A stretch of 64,000 bases of DNA, from the NCBI GenBank assembly GCA_034766995.1, contig CM068317.1, positions 9,214,501-9,278,500 on the forward strand, written 5' to 3'. Positions 24,378-34,986 of this stretch are shown here, one piece after another (position 1 is the first letter of the stretch; each line of letters opens with the position of its first letter). The DNA comes from Acanthacorydalis orientalis. Its lineage: Eukaryota > Arthropoda > Insecta > Megaloptera > Corydalidae. The notes under the pieces were generated by a model. The model was not told the DNA's origin, did no database searches, and saw nothing but the letters and a program-made list of their open reading frames with translations. The position numbers and the translations under genes were made by a program.

Positions 24378-24422
24378 ATATGTATTTAGTCACAAAAACA
24401 TTTCTGACATTGTGACTTAAAT

Positions 24423-24600
24423 TCACTTTCACAAATGAATTCTTTTTCATCCCACAAACCAGACCATCTCAGGCAAACCGGATAAACCGAAAAATTTCTC
24501 GAACAAAAATTGTCAATTATTATTGATCATTTCCCATTGCTGTTTATGAGCATTTCAATGGCAACATCCCCATCCTTAGAAATGAGAATAAGTGATCACT
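24423..24600. repeat. foldback family F, copy d (one arm)
   Basis: Begins TCACTTTCACAAATGAATTC, then TTTTTCATCCCACAAACC, ATTATTGATCATTTCCCATT and GCATTTCAATGGCAACAT, matching the left arm of copies f and h in order. The second arm is not evident. Confidence 0.6.
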
Positions 24601-25640
24601 GAAAATTAATAATAATATATTAATGAATATTTGTAATTTAAAATCTTTGGTATGATTTATGGAGTGAAAACGAATTCATATCTAAGGATTAATTTATTTA
24701 AACCGCTTTTTTTAAAAACAAAAACAAATATATTCACACAATTTTTTTTAAGATTATTATAAAATCAAGCATTGGAAAGAATGTTTGTATGATAGTTTTA
24801 AACAAAATCAGTCAAAAATAAAGAATTAAAATGATATCTATTATATTTTACTTTCAGTTAAGTTTATACAGGTGTATGTTGTAATGCATTCAAAAACTAA
24901 ATTTCAAAATATAATCATAAATCAATTATATTTCTATATCGAAATGAAAACAGCATACCTTCAGATCACTTAAAATCTCATTATAGTATTTTATGTAGTT
25001 TAAGAAACAGAGATAATTTATATTTAAACGGTATAATTTAAAGTTTACTGACCAAAAGTGAATTTTACTCTTTATGATCAAGTGTTTGTATAGAGAAACC
25101 ACAAATTTATATTATTTTCAATTGCTCTTTGGTAATGTGATGCGACACGTTGGTTTTAATATTACTTTATATATTTAACTTAATAGTTAATATTATTAAA
25201 CTACTTAATTTTTTGTAACTTGACAATTGAACATAGATCCATGCTTGTACAGTGTTTATTAAACTATAACTTTTGTATATTAATAAATATTTTAGGATCT
25301 ATTATTAAATTTTATATTACATTTACATTAATTACAAGCAAATTCTTAGAAATAGAATGTTAGATTTAGTGCATTTTTTAAATTAAAAATATCATAAAAT
25401 TTAGTAACTTAGGTTAAATATATAATTTAATTGAACATTGAGAATTTCTTTCGAACCATATAGTCACAAAACTAGATCTGAGAGTATAATTAATAGAATT
25501 TTGTTAGTATAAATTTAATATATAATCGATTTCTCTCGAATAAACCATTGTCATAGTTTATCCAAAAACATATTTTGTAATTCAATTCGTAAGTTATTTT
25601 ATCGTTTCACTTCCAACCAGTTTAAATAAATAATCGTTTT
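24601..25640. other. AT-rich non-coding
   Basis: Nothing is recognised. Confidence 0.5.
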
Positions 25641-26040
25641 ACATCTATACGTTTAACACTCGCTATGAGAATTCGAAAATAGATTTTTTTCTATATAAAG
25701 ATATACGTGACTTTTCGTCATCGCGAAGAGAAGAGAGCAGATGAATAAAAAAACATGATGAAAAATAAATAAAATTATAAATTTCCTCTTAGCGAATTTA
25801 AAACTCCGGGCAATCAAAATCCAATGTCATTAAATATCAATGAGATGGAGCGAGACGGTGTCAGCTTGTACGTCTTCGTTGTCGTTAGTCCAAGCAGTGC
25901 GCAGCGATTTCTCGTTAGTCGGAATATTTTTACCTCATCGCAGTGAATTGAGATTAAATTTTCAAAATTTTTCTTGTTCGGCATAGACCAATGGCGTAGA
26001 ACTGCATATAAGGAGATCGAGTTTTATTGTTTGAATTATT
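25641..26040 (+). promoter_or_regulatory. candidate promoter-like island
   Basis: GC- and CG-richer sequence in an AT-rich setting. CTATATAAAG at about 25691-25700 resembles a TATA box and lies about 30 bp upstream of CATCGCGAAGAGAAGAGAG. Further down, 25850-25960 is rich in CG and has repeated CTCGTTAGTC/GTCGTTAGTC motifs. No open frame of note follows, so at best this is a promoter and 5' UTR. The strand is a guess from the TATA-like box. Confidence 0.25.
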
Positions 26041-26289
26041 ATTGGTGAAATCGAAAATATGACAACGAAAACTAAATTGATTTTCCTATATTCAAAATGT
26101 TTTATTTAATTAGTCTCAATAATTGTTACGCTTTGTTTTATTTTTTATATAATGATACTTGATTTATTATTTACAAAGAAGCCATACAAAAATGAGTATA
26201 AAAATTCGAGGATGAGGAAATATTAAACTGATGATTACTAAATAATTATGAACTAGTATAAATACCTAATCTTTTTATAAATAAATTTT

Positions 26290-26700
26290 GGTCCTCTTCC
26301 TTCTCCCCCATGATTTTTATTCGTGTTATGATTATTTTACATGTGGTCTCTGTTCTGATTAATCGATCAGTAATGGCTCTGATCAGTATTGTGTTTCATG
26401 GTGTACAACGAAAAAGAGTATAAGATTTCAATGCAAAACTGATAAGAAATTTATTTAAAATATTGTAGTCACTGAAGCTTTAGAAAAAAAATGTTATACA
26501 TTTTAACATTGTTTTTTTATATTAATTTTTATAAAATTTTCTTATAAAAATTTTAATACTTATATTTCACCCGGATTATTTGTGTATAATTTGTTAATTT
26601 ATGTTACTTAATAGAGAAGAGTAAGCGTTATCAAGCTGAAAATACTCCCATCAGGGTAGGGGGGAATATCATCGAGCTGCAAACGATGACCCCCAGTTTT
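26290..26700. repeat. dispersed repeat Y, copy 2
   Basis: Divergent relative of 16605-16880: ATTTTTATTCGTG, then TGTTCTGATTAATCGATCAG, later ATAATTTGTTAATTTA, AGAGAAGAGTAAGCG, and an end formed by a hairpin (TCATCG-AGCTGCAAA-CGATGA inside GGGGG/CCCCC, about 26660-26695). Confidence 0.4.
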
Positions 26701-27589
26701 AAAAATGGATAAATTTAAATTTCGAACACGAATTTTTCTTTCAATATAAAAACCCTCAAGTTTTCTTTCACTACACAAACCCTCAAGTTTTTCTGATTAC
26801 AAGTATTAAATAATAGATTATTGTTCATTTTTTATTCTAGTTAATGTGAATTTAGATCACAATGCAATCCTCCTCAGAATACTTATGTATAGAAAAATCT
26901 ATTGAAATTAAGGCAATGTTTAAAATTCCTAAATACTATCAAACAGTTAGTTATATAATATATCTGCAATAGCTTCCATTCTCGACAAACAAAAAAAGAC
27001 CACCTATCAAGTACTTATTTTTAATTGACGTTCTTAATTTTATGATGCAATAATTAAATCATTAAAAAAAAAATAATAACTGATACAGTTTTCTAATAGC
27101 ATATTTTCATATTTTCTAAATTTTTATTTATAAATGTTGTTTTAATACATGATTAGCAAATATTGAATTTTATTGTGAATGTAAATATTTATTATAGTCA
27201 ACTAATTTATATAATTCTATCGATTGAAACAATTATTATTATGAAATATATATTAAATATTGTATATTTTTTTTATCTCAAAATAAAAATATATTTACTA
27301 TTAGATTTACAATGCGATCAGAGAGACTAGATGTAGAAAGTTTTCATTTTAAATTTACAAATTTAAATAATATTATTATACTAATAAAATTGAAAAAATA
27401 AATAATACGAACTTATATTTTCCATTTAACTTTTTTTTTTAACAAAATAAGAATAATAAAATATTTACATACTTAAATAATATGTTACTCGACTAAGAGT
27501 ATAATCAATAGCAGTGAAATTAATATAATATAAAGAAAAAACATATAAATACAATGTTTTGGAAAGAAGAAGCGACTCAAAAAATTAGC
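26701..27589. other. AT-rich non-coding
   Basis: No gene or repeat is recognised. Confidence 0.5.
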
Positions 27590-27922
27590 ACAGCAATTAA
27601 TAATTTTTGAAAGAAAAGGCGTAAAACAAAATAAATGTTCTCATCAATATTGACCATTAATTGATTACTGTTTTTATTGTTGCTTATATGCATTTAAGTG
27701 ACCGTAAAATTATATTCAGACCGCTAAAGTTGAGAAAAATTAAATTTTTCTGCACCTTAGCGCTCAGAGAATGATTATAGAAATGACATTTAAATGAAGA
27801 ACATCTTCATTTAAATGTGTATAAGTAACAATAAAGAATTACTGATAATCAAGTATTATACGTTTTTGATTAGAACAATTTTGTATGATTTGTGAAGAGA
27901 AAAAAATTCATTTATTAAAGTG
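27590..27922. mobile_element. foldback family F, copy e (complete palindromic element)
   Basis: The two halves are divergent reverse complements. The left arm reads GAAAGAAAAGG, TTCTCATCAATATTGACCAT, then TTGTTGCTTATATGCATTTA, to a centre at CTGCACCTTAGCGCTCAGAG. The right arm, read inverted, gives TTTTTTTCTCTTCACAAATC, TTCTAATCAAAAACG and TTGTTACTTATACACATTTA. Within the right arm a 15-bp perfect palindrome (27786-27818, ACATTTAAATGAAGA around ACA) appears to be a local inverted duplication. There is no coding capacity. Confidence 0.65.
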
Positions 27923-28370
27923 TATCATAATACAAAATTTATTTTGTGTGTTTCTTATATTAAGGACAATCTGTATCAAAAATTTATATTAAATTCTATG
28001 GCGTATGCCATTTAATTAATAGAAATTTCATGAATAAGTACAGATTTAAATAATTTATGCAACCTTTTTACTACATAATATTTATTGAAAAATATTTTTT
28101 GCTTTAATGTTTTAAGAAATTTTTGGAAAAATTAATGGTTGATGAGCTTGTCAGAAATATTTTACACTCCTATTAAAATAATTTAAAAAATTATATCTGT
28201 ATTGCTTTGAAAGATACTCAATTACTTTTTTATTTCTTCTTTGTGAAATGTTTCTTTATACATATTTATTCATTTTTCTTGCATGGAAAATAAATTATTA
28301 TTATTGATTTTCAATAATTATTAAAATATGCAATATTTAAAAATCAGCTATCCTCCGCCACTGAAAATAC
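27923..28370. other. AT-rich non-coding
   Basis: Nothing is recognised. Confidence 0.5.
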
Positions 28371-28374
28371 TTAC

Positions 28375-28405
28375 CACTCATTTTGCTTCGGCTCCGAGAT
28401 GACAT
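28375..28405 (-). CDS. candidate short first coding exon with splice donor
   Basis: On the minus strand an ATG at 28405 opens a 10-codon frame, MSSRSRSKMS, ending in GTG followed by GTAAGTATTTT, a near-consensus splice donor at 28374-28368. The sequence upstream (28406-28720) is a GC-richer island that could be 5' UTR or promoter. The Ser/Arg alternation is suggestive but too short to identify a protein. The next exon would lie at lower coordinates and was not found, so this may be coincidence. Confidence 0.25.
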
Positions 28406-28830
28406 GGAAATATAAATGATTAGCGATGGCTTGTCTATCACAGAATTGAAGACTTATTAGTTTGACTGCTCGGAGTATAATCAAGTTATTTGCTTGTTTT
28501 CAATTTGTAATTCAGCGATGGGCTTCTTCCGAAGGCACGGGTGTGTAGATATTATGGTGTCGAGGTGGGTGGTTCATAGGAGGTCGCGCTTCGTAAACGT
28601 ACATGGAGGAATGGAGGATGGTTACATGATGGCAGACGCATCTCCTCATCTGTTTAGTAGCGGCAGTTCGAATTTAATTTTCAATGAGTGGAGTTGATGG
28701 CGACAGAAATGTAAAATAATATTTGCTAGTGTCGGACGTTTGCAAATCAGCAAGATGTGTGTGATTTGCATTTCCGTTCTGTTGTTTTCACTTATAAGCA
28801 AAAAATTCGTAGACTTTTTTGTAATCACTG
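28406..28830. other. GC-richer island next to the candidate exon
   Basis: Balanced base composition between about 28480 and 28720, including an ATGG-rich purine stretch. A plus-strand frame (28494-28697) and a minus-strand frame (28828-28646) both lack recognisable motifs. It could be untranslated or regulatory sequence of the minus-strand candidate gene. Confidence 0.25.
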
Positions 28831-28900
28831 TTGAATATTATAACTGCTTTTATCATTTAATTACAGACCTAATATATAAATAAATTCCCTTTATTATTAT

Positions 28901-28901
<1 letters not shown>

Positions 28902-28935
<34 letters not shown>

Positions 28936-28936
28936 G

Positions 28937-28983
<47 letters not shown>
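28902..28983. repeat. (TA)n array
   Basis: About 80 bp of TA units with a few TATG variants. Confidence 0.9.
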
Positions 28984-28984
<1 letters not shown>

Positions 28985-28987
<3 letters not shown>

Positions 28988-29146
28988 GGAGATAATTATC
29001 TATTATATTGTTTTTCAAAAAAATCTGATGTGTATATATTGATTTTATATATATATAGAGAGAGAGAGAGAAAGAGATAATTAATTATATTGTTTTTTAA
29101 AAGATATTTGATATATATTGAATTTATATATATATATATATATATA
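28985..29146. repeat. tandem duplication of a 70-bp unit
   Basis: Two adjacent copies, each beginning GAGATAATTA and continuing TATATTGTTTTTC/T, then TGATATATATTGA-like sequence and a TA run. The second begins after an (AG)n stretch at about 29056-29075. Confidence 0.7.
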
Positions 29147-29307
29147 CCTAAAAGGAATTTGAACGTAACAATTTGTTTCAAAACTTTTTTGAAATTAAAA
29201 TTGTACACTATTTTTATAGTTTAGTTCATATATTTTCCATTATATCTCAGTCACATAGTATAAAAAAAATAAATTTGTTTTTACAAATACACACACAAAT
29301 AGATGTA

Positions 29308-29357
<50 letters not shown>

Positions 29358-29366
29358 ATATACATA
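29308..29366. repeat. (TA)n array
   Basis: TA repeat bordering the left end of the pogo-like element. Confidence 0.9.
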
Positions 29367-29374
29367 CATATATA

Positions 29375-30109
29375 CAGGTAACCTCCGTATAACACGGTCG
29401 TTAGGTTCATATTAAATGCCATGTTATTCGAATTAGTGTTATACGAAAAAAAACTATTACAAAAACAGGATTAGGTTCCAAAATTAACAAAACTATACTA
29501 TTTTCTTTTTATGACTGAGAGAAATATGTTCATTAAAACAATGACAAATTGATCAGAAATATTACATAATAATATTAGGTAATGTTTCCTTCTTCATCAC
29601 TGCTAAACACCATTAAACGAGAGCGTTTTCTTTCTGGCAAAATATCCTAAACTTCTGTGCTTTCTTTTGTAACAACTTGATTTCTATGCTCTACTTTTTG
29701 CAAAAAATTTGTAGTTTTCTGTTGTTTGCGTTTACTTAAGAGATCTTTATGAATTTCGTTGTAGAGAGATAAGCATTTGTGAAGTTCTCTCTTAAATTTT
29801 GTGTTTCTTTCAGTGGAAGGATCAACATTTAGAAAACAGAACTCCAACTGTTCAGCTAAATTTATGCCTTCCTGTATGCTTTTGTTGTAAACTTTTGAAC
29901 TTCAGCGTTTACATCTATGCTATTGTCTTCTGAATTAATTTGGTTTATATTAGATACTATTTCCACCAATTTTTCCCAATTTTCAAATAGTGTTTGAGCA
30001 AAAATATGTTGTAGGAATGTCAAGCTGTACTGGAATTTTCCCCAATTCTTGAACTGTACTAGAGCGAAACCCTTGTTGTAGGAGTGCCGCATTATTGTGG
30101 GGTTTCCTG
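29375..30109 (-). mobile_element. pogo/Tigger-derived non-autonomous element (735 bp)
   Basis: Begins CAGGTAACC (29375) and ends GGTTTCCTG (30109), imperfect inverted ends with TA immediately outside on both sides, as for pogo/Tigger insertions. The minus strand encodes the C-terminal tail of a Tigger-type transposase in two frames: 30092-29862 (NKGFALVQFKNWGK, FENWEKLVEIV, NSIDVNAEVQKFTTKAYRKA) and 29847-29647 (ELHKCLSLYNEIHKDLLSKR, then KQQKTTNFLQK). The last segment resembles the QxxTxxFF PCNA-interacting motif known at the end of pogo transposases. The DNA-binding and DDE catalytic parts are absent. The element sits between two TA arrays. Confidence 0.75.
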
Positions 30110-30197
30110 TATATATATATATTGATAATTCATTAATAAATATTTAACTTGAAGCATTTTCGAATTCATTTTATAATTTACTAAAAAATTTTCATGC

Positions 30198-30198
<1 letters not shown>

Positions 30199-30272
<74 letters not shown>

Positions 30273-30287
30273 GTGTATATATATATA
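30199..30287. repeat. (TA)n-(CA)n-(TA)n microsatellite
   Basis: TA run, a block of about ten CA units, then TA again. Confidence 0.95.
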
Positions 30288-30289
30288 AA

Positions 30290-31330
30290 TATTCTTATAA
30301 TATACATAGCATGAAACAATTATTCATAAAACTGTATTTAAATTTCATAAATAATATTAATACAATGAAACTTTTAAAATTTTATATATATAGCAAATTA
30401 TCTTAATTTTAATTTTATAATATGCGTTTTAAAAATAATTATAATTTTCAATTTTGATTTATTTTAGATACTCATTTAAATAAACAAATTTTATATTGAG
30501 AAATAATAGTTATAATTTATTATTTAATTGAAATGGGTCTATTCACATATAGGAAAACATTTTTTTGTGAATATATGTGATATCTAAAACTGCAATCTTG
30601 TTTATATAGTTAATCATTTTTTTTAACTTTTAAAGTCTTTTTGAACCTTTTTTCTCAAAGTTTACTGATAATGATTTTGATTTTTTCAAGAATATTGATT
30701 TTTAAAAAAGGAAATATCGATATTTGTGGTTCATTATGATATAAAACTTTTACTTTTTTGTTATCTGTTAGATAATTCAGTTTAAAATATAAAAATTTAT
30801 TTATTCAACTACGGTTTTTGATAAAAGTAATCATTGTAAAAGTAATAAAATGGAAATTTATTATGTTATAATATTAATAGAGGTAAAATTTTTAATAATT
30901 TTAAAAGATTATATTTCACAACAAATTTATCTTTCATATAATTAATGATTAGAAAATTTTCATTAACACATGAAGATAAATCCATATTTAATTCAACTGT
31001 AATTTGTAATAATTTGTATTATTTGATTACGTGTCTATAATGCGACTTATATAATGTAATTCTTCTTGCTTCAACTATTAATTATATTTCATCAAGAATG
31101 AGTTGATATTTCCAGTTTGTAATATTTGATTTTTATTGTTGGTTATAAAATAATATTAATATAAAAAAATTGTGAATATTTTTAAATATAAATAAGAAAT
31201 TGAACTATGATGATATACAGAACACAAAACGTATTTTACAAATACTGATAAAGTGTTCCTGCGTCTATAGAAACAATTTGAATATTCTATTGAGGAAATT
31301 TCATCTTATATATGTACGGTAACTGAGTGT
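30290..31330. other. AT-rich non-coding
   Basis: No gene is recognised. Confidence 0.5.
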
Positions 31331-31336
31331 GTGTTT

Positions 31337-31337
31337 A

Positions 31338-31396
<59 letters not shown>
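31337..31396. repeat. (TA)n array
   Basis: About 60 bp of TA repeat. Confidence 0.95.
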
Positions 31397-31439
31397 TCAT
31401 AAAAATGTAAATATCCGTATTATATTTTCATATATTTAT

Positions 31440-31880
31440 TAAAACTTGAAAAATTCGTCTTCGTTCACTCGGCTTTTTCCCGTACATATTTCAAAAATGA
31501 TCTGCCATCACAGAAACAATATGAAATTTATACGTCGATTATTTCAGAAATTTAGCCAAAATTGTCCATAACGAAACTCTATCGGCGTTATATCAACCGC
31601 AAAAGTTGCCGCCAATATTAAATCAAGAAATTTTAATATAACCGAGAGATATAGGCGCAGCGCTGACGCGCTTTCGTTGCGCGCAAAACCATAAAATGTG
31701 ATAGTACGTCATTTTATGCATATCCTAAAAAGATGGGCGAAGCGTGAGCGCCTCGTGTACAGACACATGGATGAGATGGATGAGATAAATGGTTCAATAC
31801 CGCTTCAACAATGCCTCCCGATATAATACCACTGTACAATCATCGTGCTGTGTTAACAAGAAATAAACGTTTTCGAAAAC
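31440..31880. promoter_or_regulatory. CpG-rich island
   Basis: The most CG-dense stretch in the window. About 31640-31690 contains GGCGCAGCGCTGACGCGC and TTTCGTTGCGCGCAAAACC, followed by GGGCGAAGCGTGAGCGCCTC near 31735. It is not part of any recognised repeat and has no long frame. A host promoter/first exon, a conserved RNA, or an unrecognised mobile-element end are all possible. No strand is assigned. Confidence 0.3.
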
Positions 31881-32248
31881 TTAGAAACTTATAACCGTAT
31901 ACACACAAACATGAATATGTATATATATATACATATGTTTGTAGCAATATAACCTCTTTAATTTTACGCCAAATATTTCAAACATTCTCAGTATCAAAAT
32001 TAAATACTACTACTCTAAAGTAAATGCTTTGTTTACAAAAAAATTAACTATAAGTATTTCATAAATTAAATCTGTTATACAATAGTAAGTTAGTAATGTA
32101 TAACATATATATTGTTTTGTTCCGCAAATATTTTCTTTTTTCTATTTTACGGTATATAAATGTCCCTCTGATATAACAATCTTATCTTCATCGTTCTTTC
32201 GAACAACGAGAATAACGGTGCCTTTAGTGTGTTTTAAAATATGTCTTG

Positions 32249-32254
<6 letters not shown>

Positions 32255-32300
<46 letters not shown>

Positions 32301-32329
32301 ATATATATATATATATATATGTATAACAA

Positions 32330-32362
<33 letters not shown>
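32255..32362. repeat. (TA)n array with short interruptions
   Basis: Three TA blocks separated by ATGTATGTG and ATGTATAACAAT. Confidence 0.95.
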
Positions 32363-32363
<1 letters not shown>

Positions 32364-32365
<2 letters not shown>

Positions 32366-32576
32366 GAAACTTTGTCATGGGCACATAAACAATATTCATA
32401 TACTAAAAGATTGTAAAAAACTGGAATTATTAAGAGAAAGCTTACTTCCCAATATAAATCATATTAGCATCAGTGTATGTATGGAATCAGTGCTTGTGGA
32501 CAATTTGGTGTGGTCAAGCATTGCTTCAAAAGACTGGAAATTAAAATATATTTTAAGTATAGAATATAAGAAATAA
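32364..32576 (+). CDS. unrecognised ORF downstream of a TA array
   Basis: About 70 codons from ATG at 32364 ([20 protein letters not shown] at the start) to TAA at 32574-32576. The mixed composition with His and Cys at the start weakly recalls the zinc-knuckle tail of some LINE polyproteins, but I cannot assign it. It could be a chance frame. Confidence 0.2.
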
Positions 32577-32768
32577 ATAAATATACAGATATAGTAAAGT
32601 ATAACAAATGAATTATAATTAAAATTTAGTCAATTACCTAAGTTTTGTATCTATCACGTTTAAATTTTTGTACTCACCTGTAAAAGTAGTGTGAAATGTG
32701 ACATGTACACGAGATTAACAAAGTATGTACATTCAATCAAGATTATATAATAATATATATAATCTACA

Positions 32769-32770
<2 letters not shown>

Positions 32771-32812
<42 letters not shown>
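32771..32812. repeat. (TA)n array
   Basis: About 42 bp of TA repeat. Confidence 0.9.
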
Positions 32813-32815
<3 letters not shown>

Positions 32816-33025
32816 CTGATACTTTTCAGTAAATGAATATGCATTATAATGTAGTAGGGGGTTGCATTAAAAGCCGTTTCACGTGTAGATGGCTCTAGAT
32901 GCGTGTGCTATGGGCAGAGACAGATGTATCTTATGTCACATTGAAGTGTGAACATTTCTCACTAAAATTCAATCATCAGACGTCATCCTTTGTTAACACA
33001 AGTATTTTTCTATAACCGAATAAAA

Positions 33026-34023
33026 ATGGAACACGATACGATGTTTTTCCAATGTGTACATCTACAGTACTTTGATTAAAAAAAAATGCAGTTGAAATTC
33101 ATCGATTACATGCAAAAACGTATGGTGAATTTGCTCTAACAGAAACAGTAGGTAGAGATTGATTCCGATTATTCAAAAGTGGTGATTGTGACGTTCACAC
33201 CAAATAACGGCTAGGTCAATCGAAAAAGTTTGAAGATGAACATCTGAAAGCTCTATTGGAAGAAAACCTTGCTCAAACACTCAAAGAATTGGCCCAACAG
33301 CTCAAAATCGTTGTCACCCATTTTACGACGTTTACAAGTTATGGGAAAGATCCAGAAAGAAGGAAGAATGCTGCCATATGAATTGATCGCAAATGCCATT
33401 GCTAATCGTTTAAACATCTTGATTTCTTTGCTTGCAAGGCATAAAAAGAAAAGTTTCTTGTGGTGTATCATGACAGGCGATGGAAAATGGATCTATTTCG
33501 ATAACCCGAAACGTAATAAATTATGCATTGATCCTGGCCAATCATCAACTTCGACACGAAAGCGAAACACCCACGGTCGCAAAGTAATGCTCTCTATTAA
33601 GTAGGATATGGAGGGTGGTATCGTGTATTGTTATTTAGCTGTTTAAACTGAAGGGAACAATCACTTTAGAACGTTATCGACAACAATTGGAGCATCTGAA
33701 TAATAATTTGATGCAAAAACGACCATCAATTACATCAAATCGACAAAAAGTGATTCTTCTCCATGACAACTCTCAGCCCTATGTTTACTAAAGCCGTGAA
33801 TCAAACACTGATGGAGTTTCTCCCGCACCCAGCGTATACTCTGGACGTGACCCTAAGCGATTACTCTCTGTTCCGATCGATTGGACAACACGCTTTGGAA
33901 GATACACATTTCCATAACTACGGAGAAGTCGAAAATTGGGTTGCCGGAAGGATTGGTTTAACAGACATACCATTCTTTTATCGCAAAATTCAACTTCTGC
34001 CAGAAACGTGGAAAAAGGCATAG
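33026..34023 (+). pseudogene. mariner transposase pseudogene (mauritiana-like, full span)
   Basis: Starts at ATG 33026 and runs the whole length of a mariner transposase with several stops and frameshifts. Recognised in order: AVEIHRLHAKTYGEFALTET (first helix-turn-helix region, about 33090), FKSGDCDV, then LKALLEENLAQTLKELAQQL (about 33245-33305), GKIQKEG, ISLLARHKKKSFLW, first catalytic block MTGDGKWIYFDNPKRNK (about 33470-33520), second block ILLHDNSQPYV (about 33752-33785), and third block PHPAYTLDVTLSDYSLFRSI (about 33825-33885), ending LLPETWKKA and TAG at 34021. Only about 30 residues separate the last two catalytic Asp because a few codons are lost. DEKW is changed to DGKW. Terminal repeats were not identified with confidence, so the element's true ends are unknown. 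Confidence 0.9.
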
Positions 34024-34214
34024 CTTCCATGGGAAAATACTTTTATTAATGTATTCACACATTTTTTTATTGAAATAAATTCTTAAATAATACAAAGAAA
34101 CAATGGATTTGAATGTAAACTCTTAATATAATCGGCAATTAACAGTTTGTTTTCGAGTAAAAAAGAACTCTTTATGGACAAGTCTATCAACCAAAACAAT
34201 GATGATCAAGTTTT

Positions 34215-34520
34215 TTGATTCATAAAGAGTTTGTTCCCTGTGGAAAAAATATTAATCGTCTATTTTACATTGAAGTGCTAAGTCATCTAGCAGAAACCAT
34301 TAGAAAAAAATGTTCAGAGAAACGGTGTTCTCAAAACTAGACCATTAGTCGTGACAAACCACTTACATAACCGATCCGTGGAAGGAATGCAGAAAAAAAT
34401 AAGAAAGCTCTGAATATGTCAAATGATGACTAGAAAATTTTTTCATCAATAAAAAAAGTTTGGTACAAGTATATCATTTCTTAAAGAGAGAATAATTTGA
34501 TAGGGACTTAAAGGTGAATG
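34215..34520 (+). pseudogene. fragment of a second mariner-like transposase
   Basis: With stops, the plus strand reads KEFVPCGKNINRLFYIEVLS, then HLAETIRKKCSEK (about 34224-34325), matching the segment just upstream of the second catalytic block in Tc1/mariner transposases of the EFVPPGQTVN type. After a break it reads ALNMSNDD and a WYKYIIS segment matching the C-terminus of the same type. The HDN and SPD blocks are missing. It differs from the mariner just upstream and so is a separate insertion. Confidence 0.6.
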
Positions 34521-34575
34521 CTATTTAGTTTTATAATAAAATATTATTTTATCAAATTCCAAGAATTTTTAGATC

Positions 34576-34576
<1 letters not shown>

Positions 34577-34616
<40 letters not shown>

Positions 34617-34620
34617 CATA
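34577..34620. repeat. (TC)n-(TA)n microsatellite
   Basis: About 12 CT units followed by TA units. Confidence 0.95.
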
Positions 34621-34945
34621 CATATATTCATATATATTTCCTATTACTTTTTAATTAGCAATTATTAGTAATAAGTTTTTCTTGAATAATTCTTTTACAT
34701 TTCTGCTAATTGTACACTATTGACTTGTGCTCAAAATTCATAAAGTACACGTTTATTAAAAAAAATAATATTGAAATGAACTCTTTCGTTATTATTTCAA
34801 AGTAATAACACAATAATAAATTTAAAAATTATTTATTTTGCTATTTTGTAAACTCAAAATAATATTTCTTCAAACTTTGTTTCGCATAAATTTATTAATA
34901 ATGTAAATAAATAAGTTTTGATAGTTTATTGAAATAATTTTCTTA

Positions 34946-34949
<4 letters not shown>

Positions 34950-34983
<34 letters not shown>
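34950..34983. repeat. (TA)n array
   Basis: Pure TA run of about 34 bp. Confidence 0.9.

Positions 34984-34984
<1 letters not shown>

Positions 34985-34986
<2 letters not shown>

Noticed and set aside
33253..34030. Minus-strand frames across the 33-kb mariner
   Set aside because: Antisense of a recognised plus-strand transposase.
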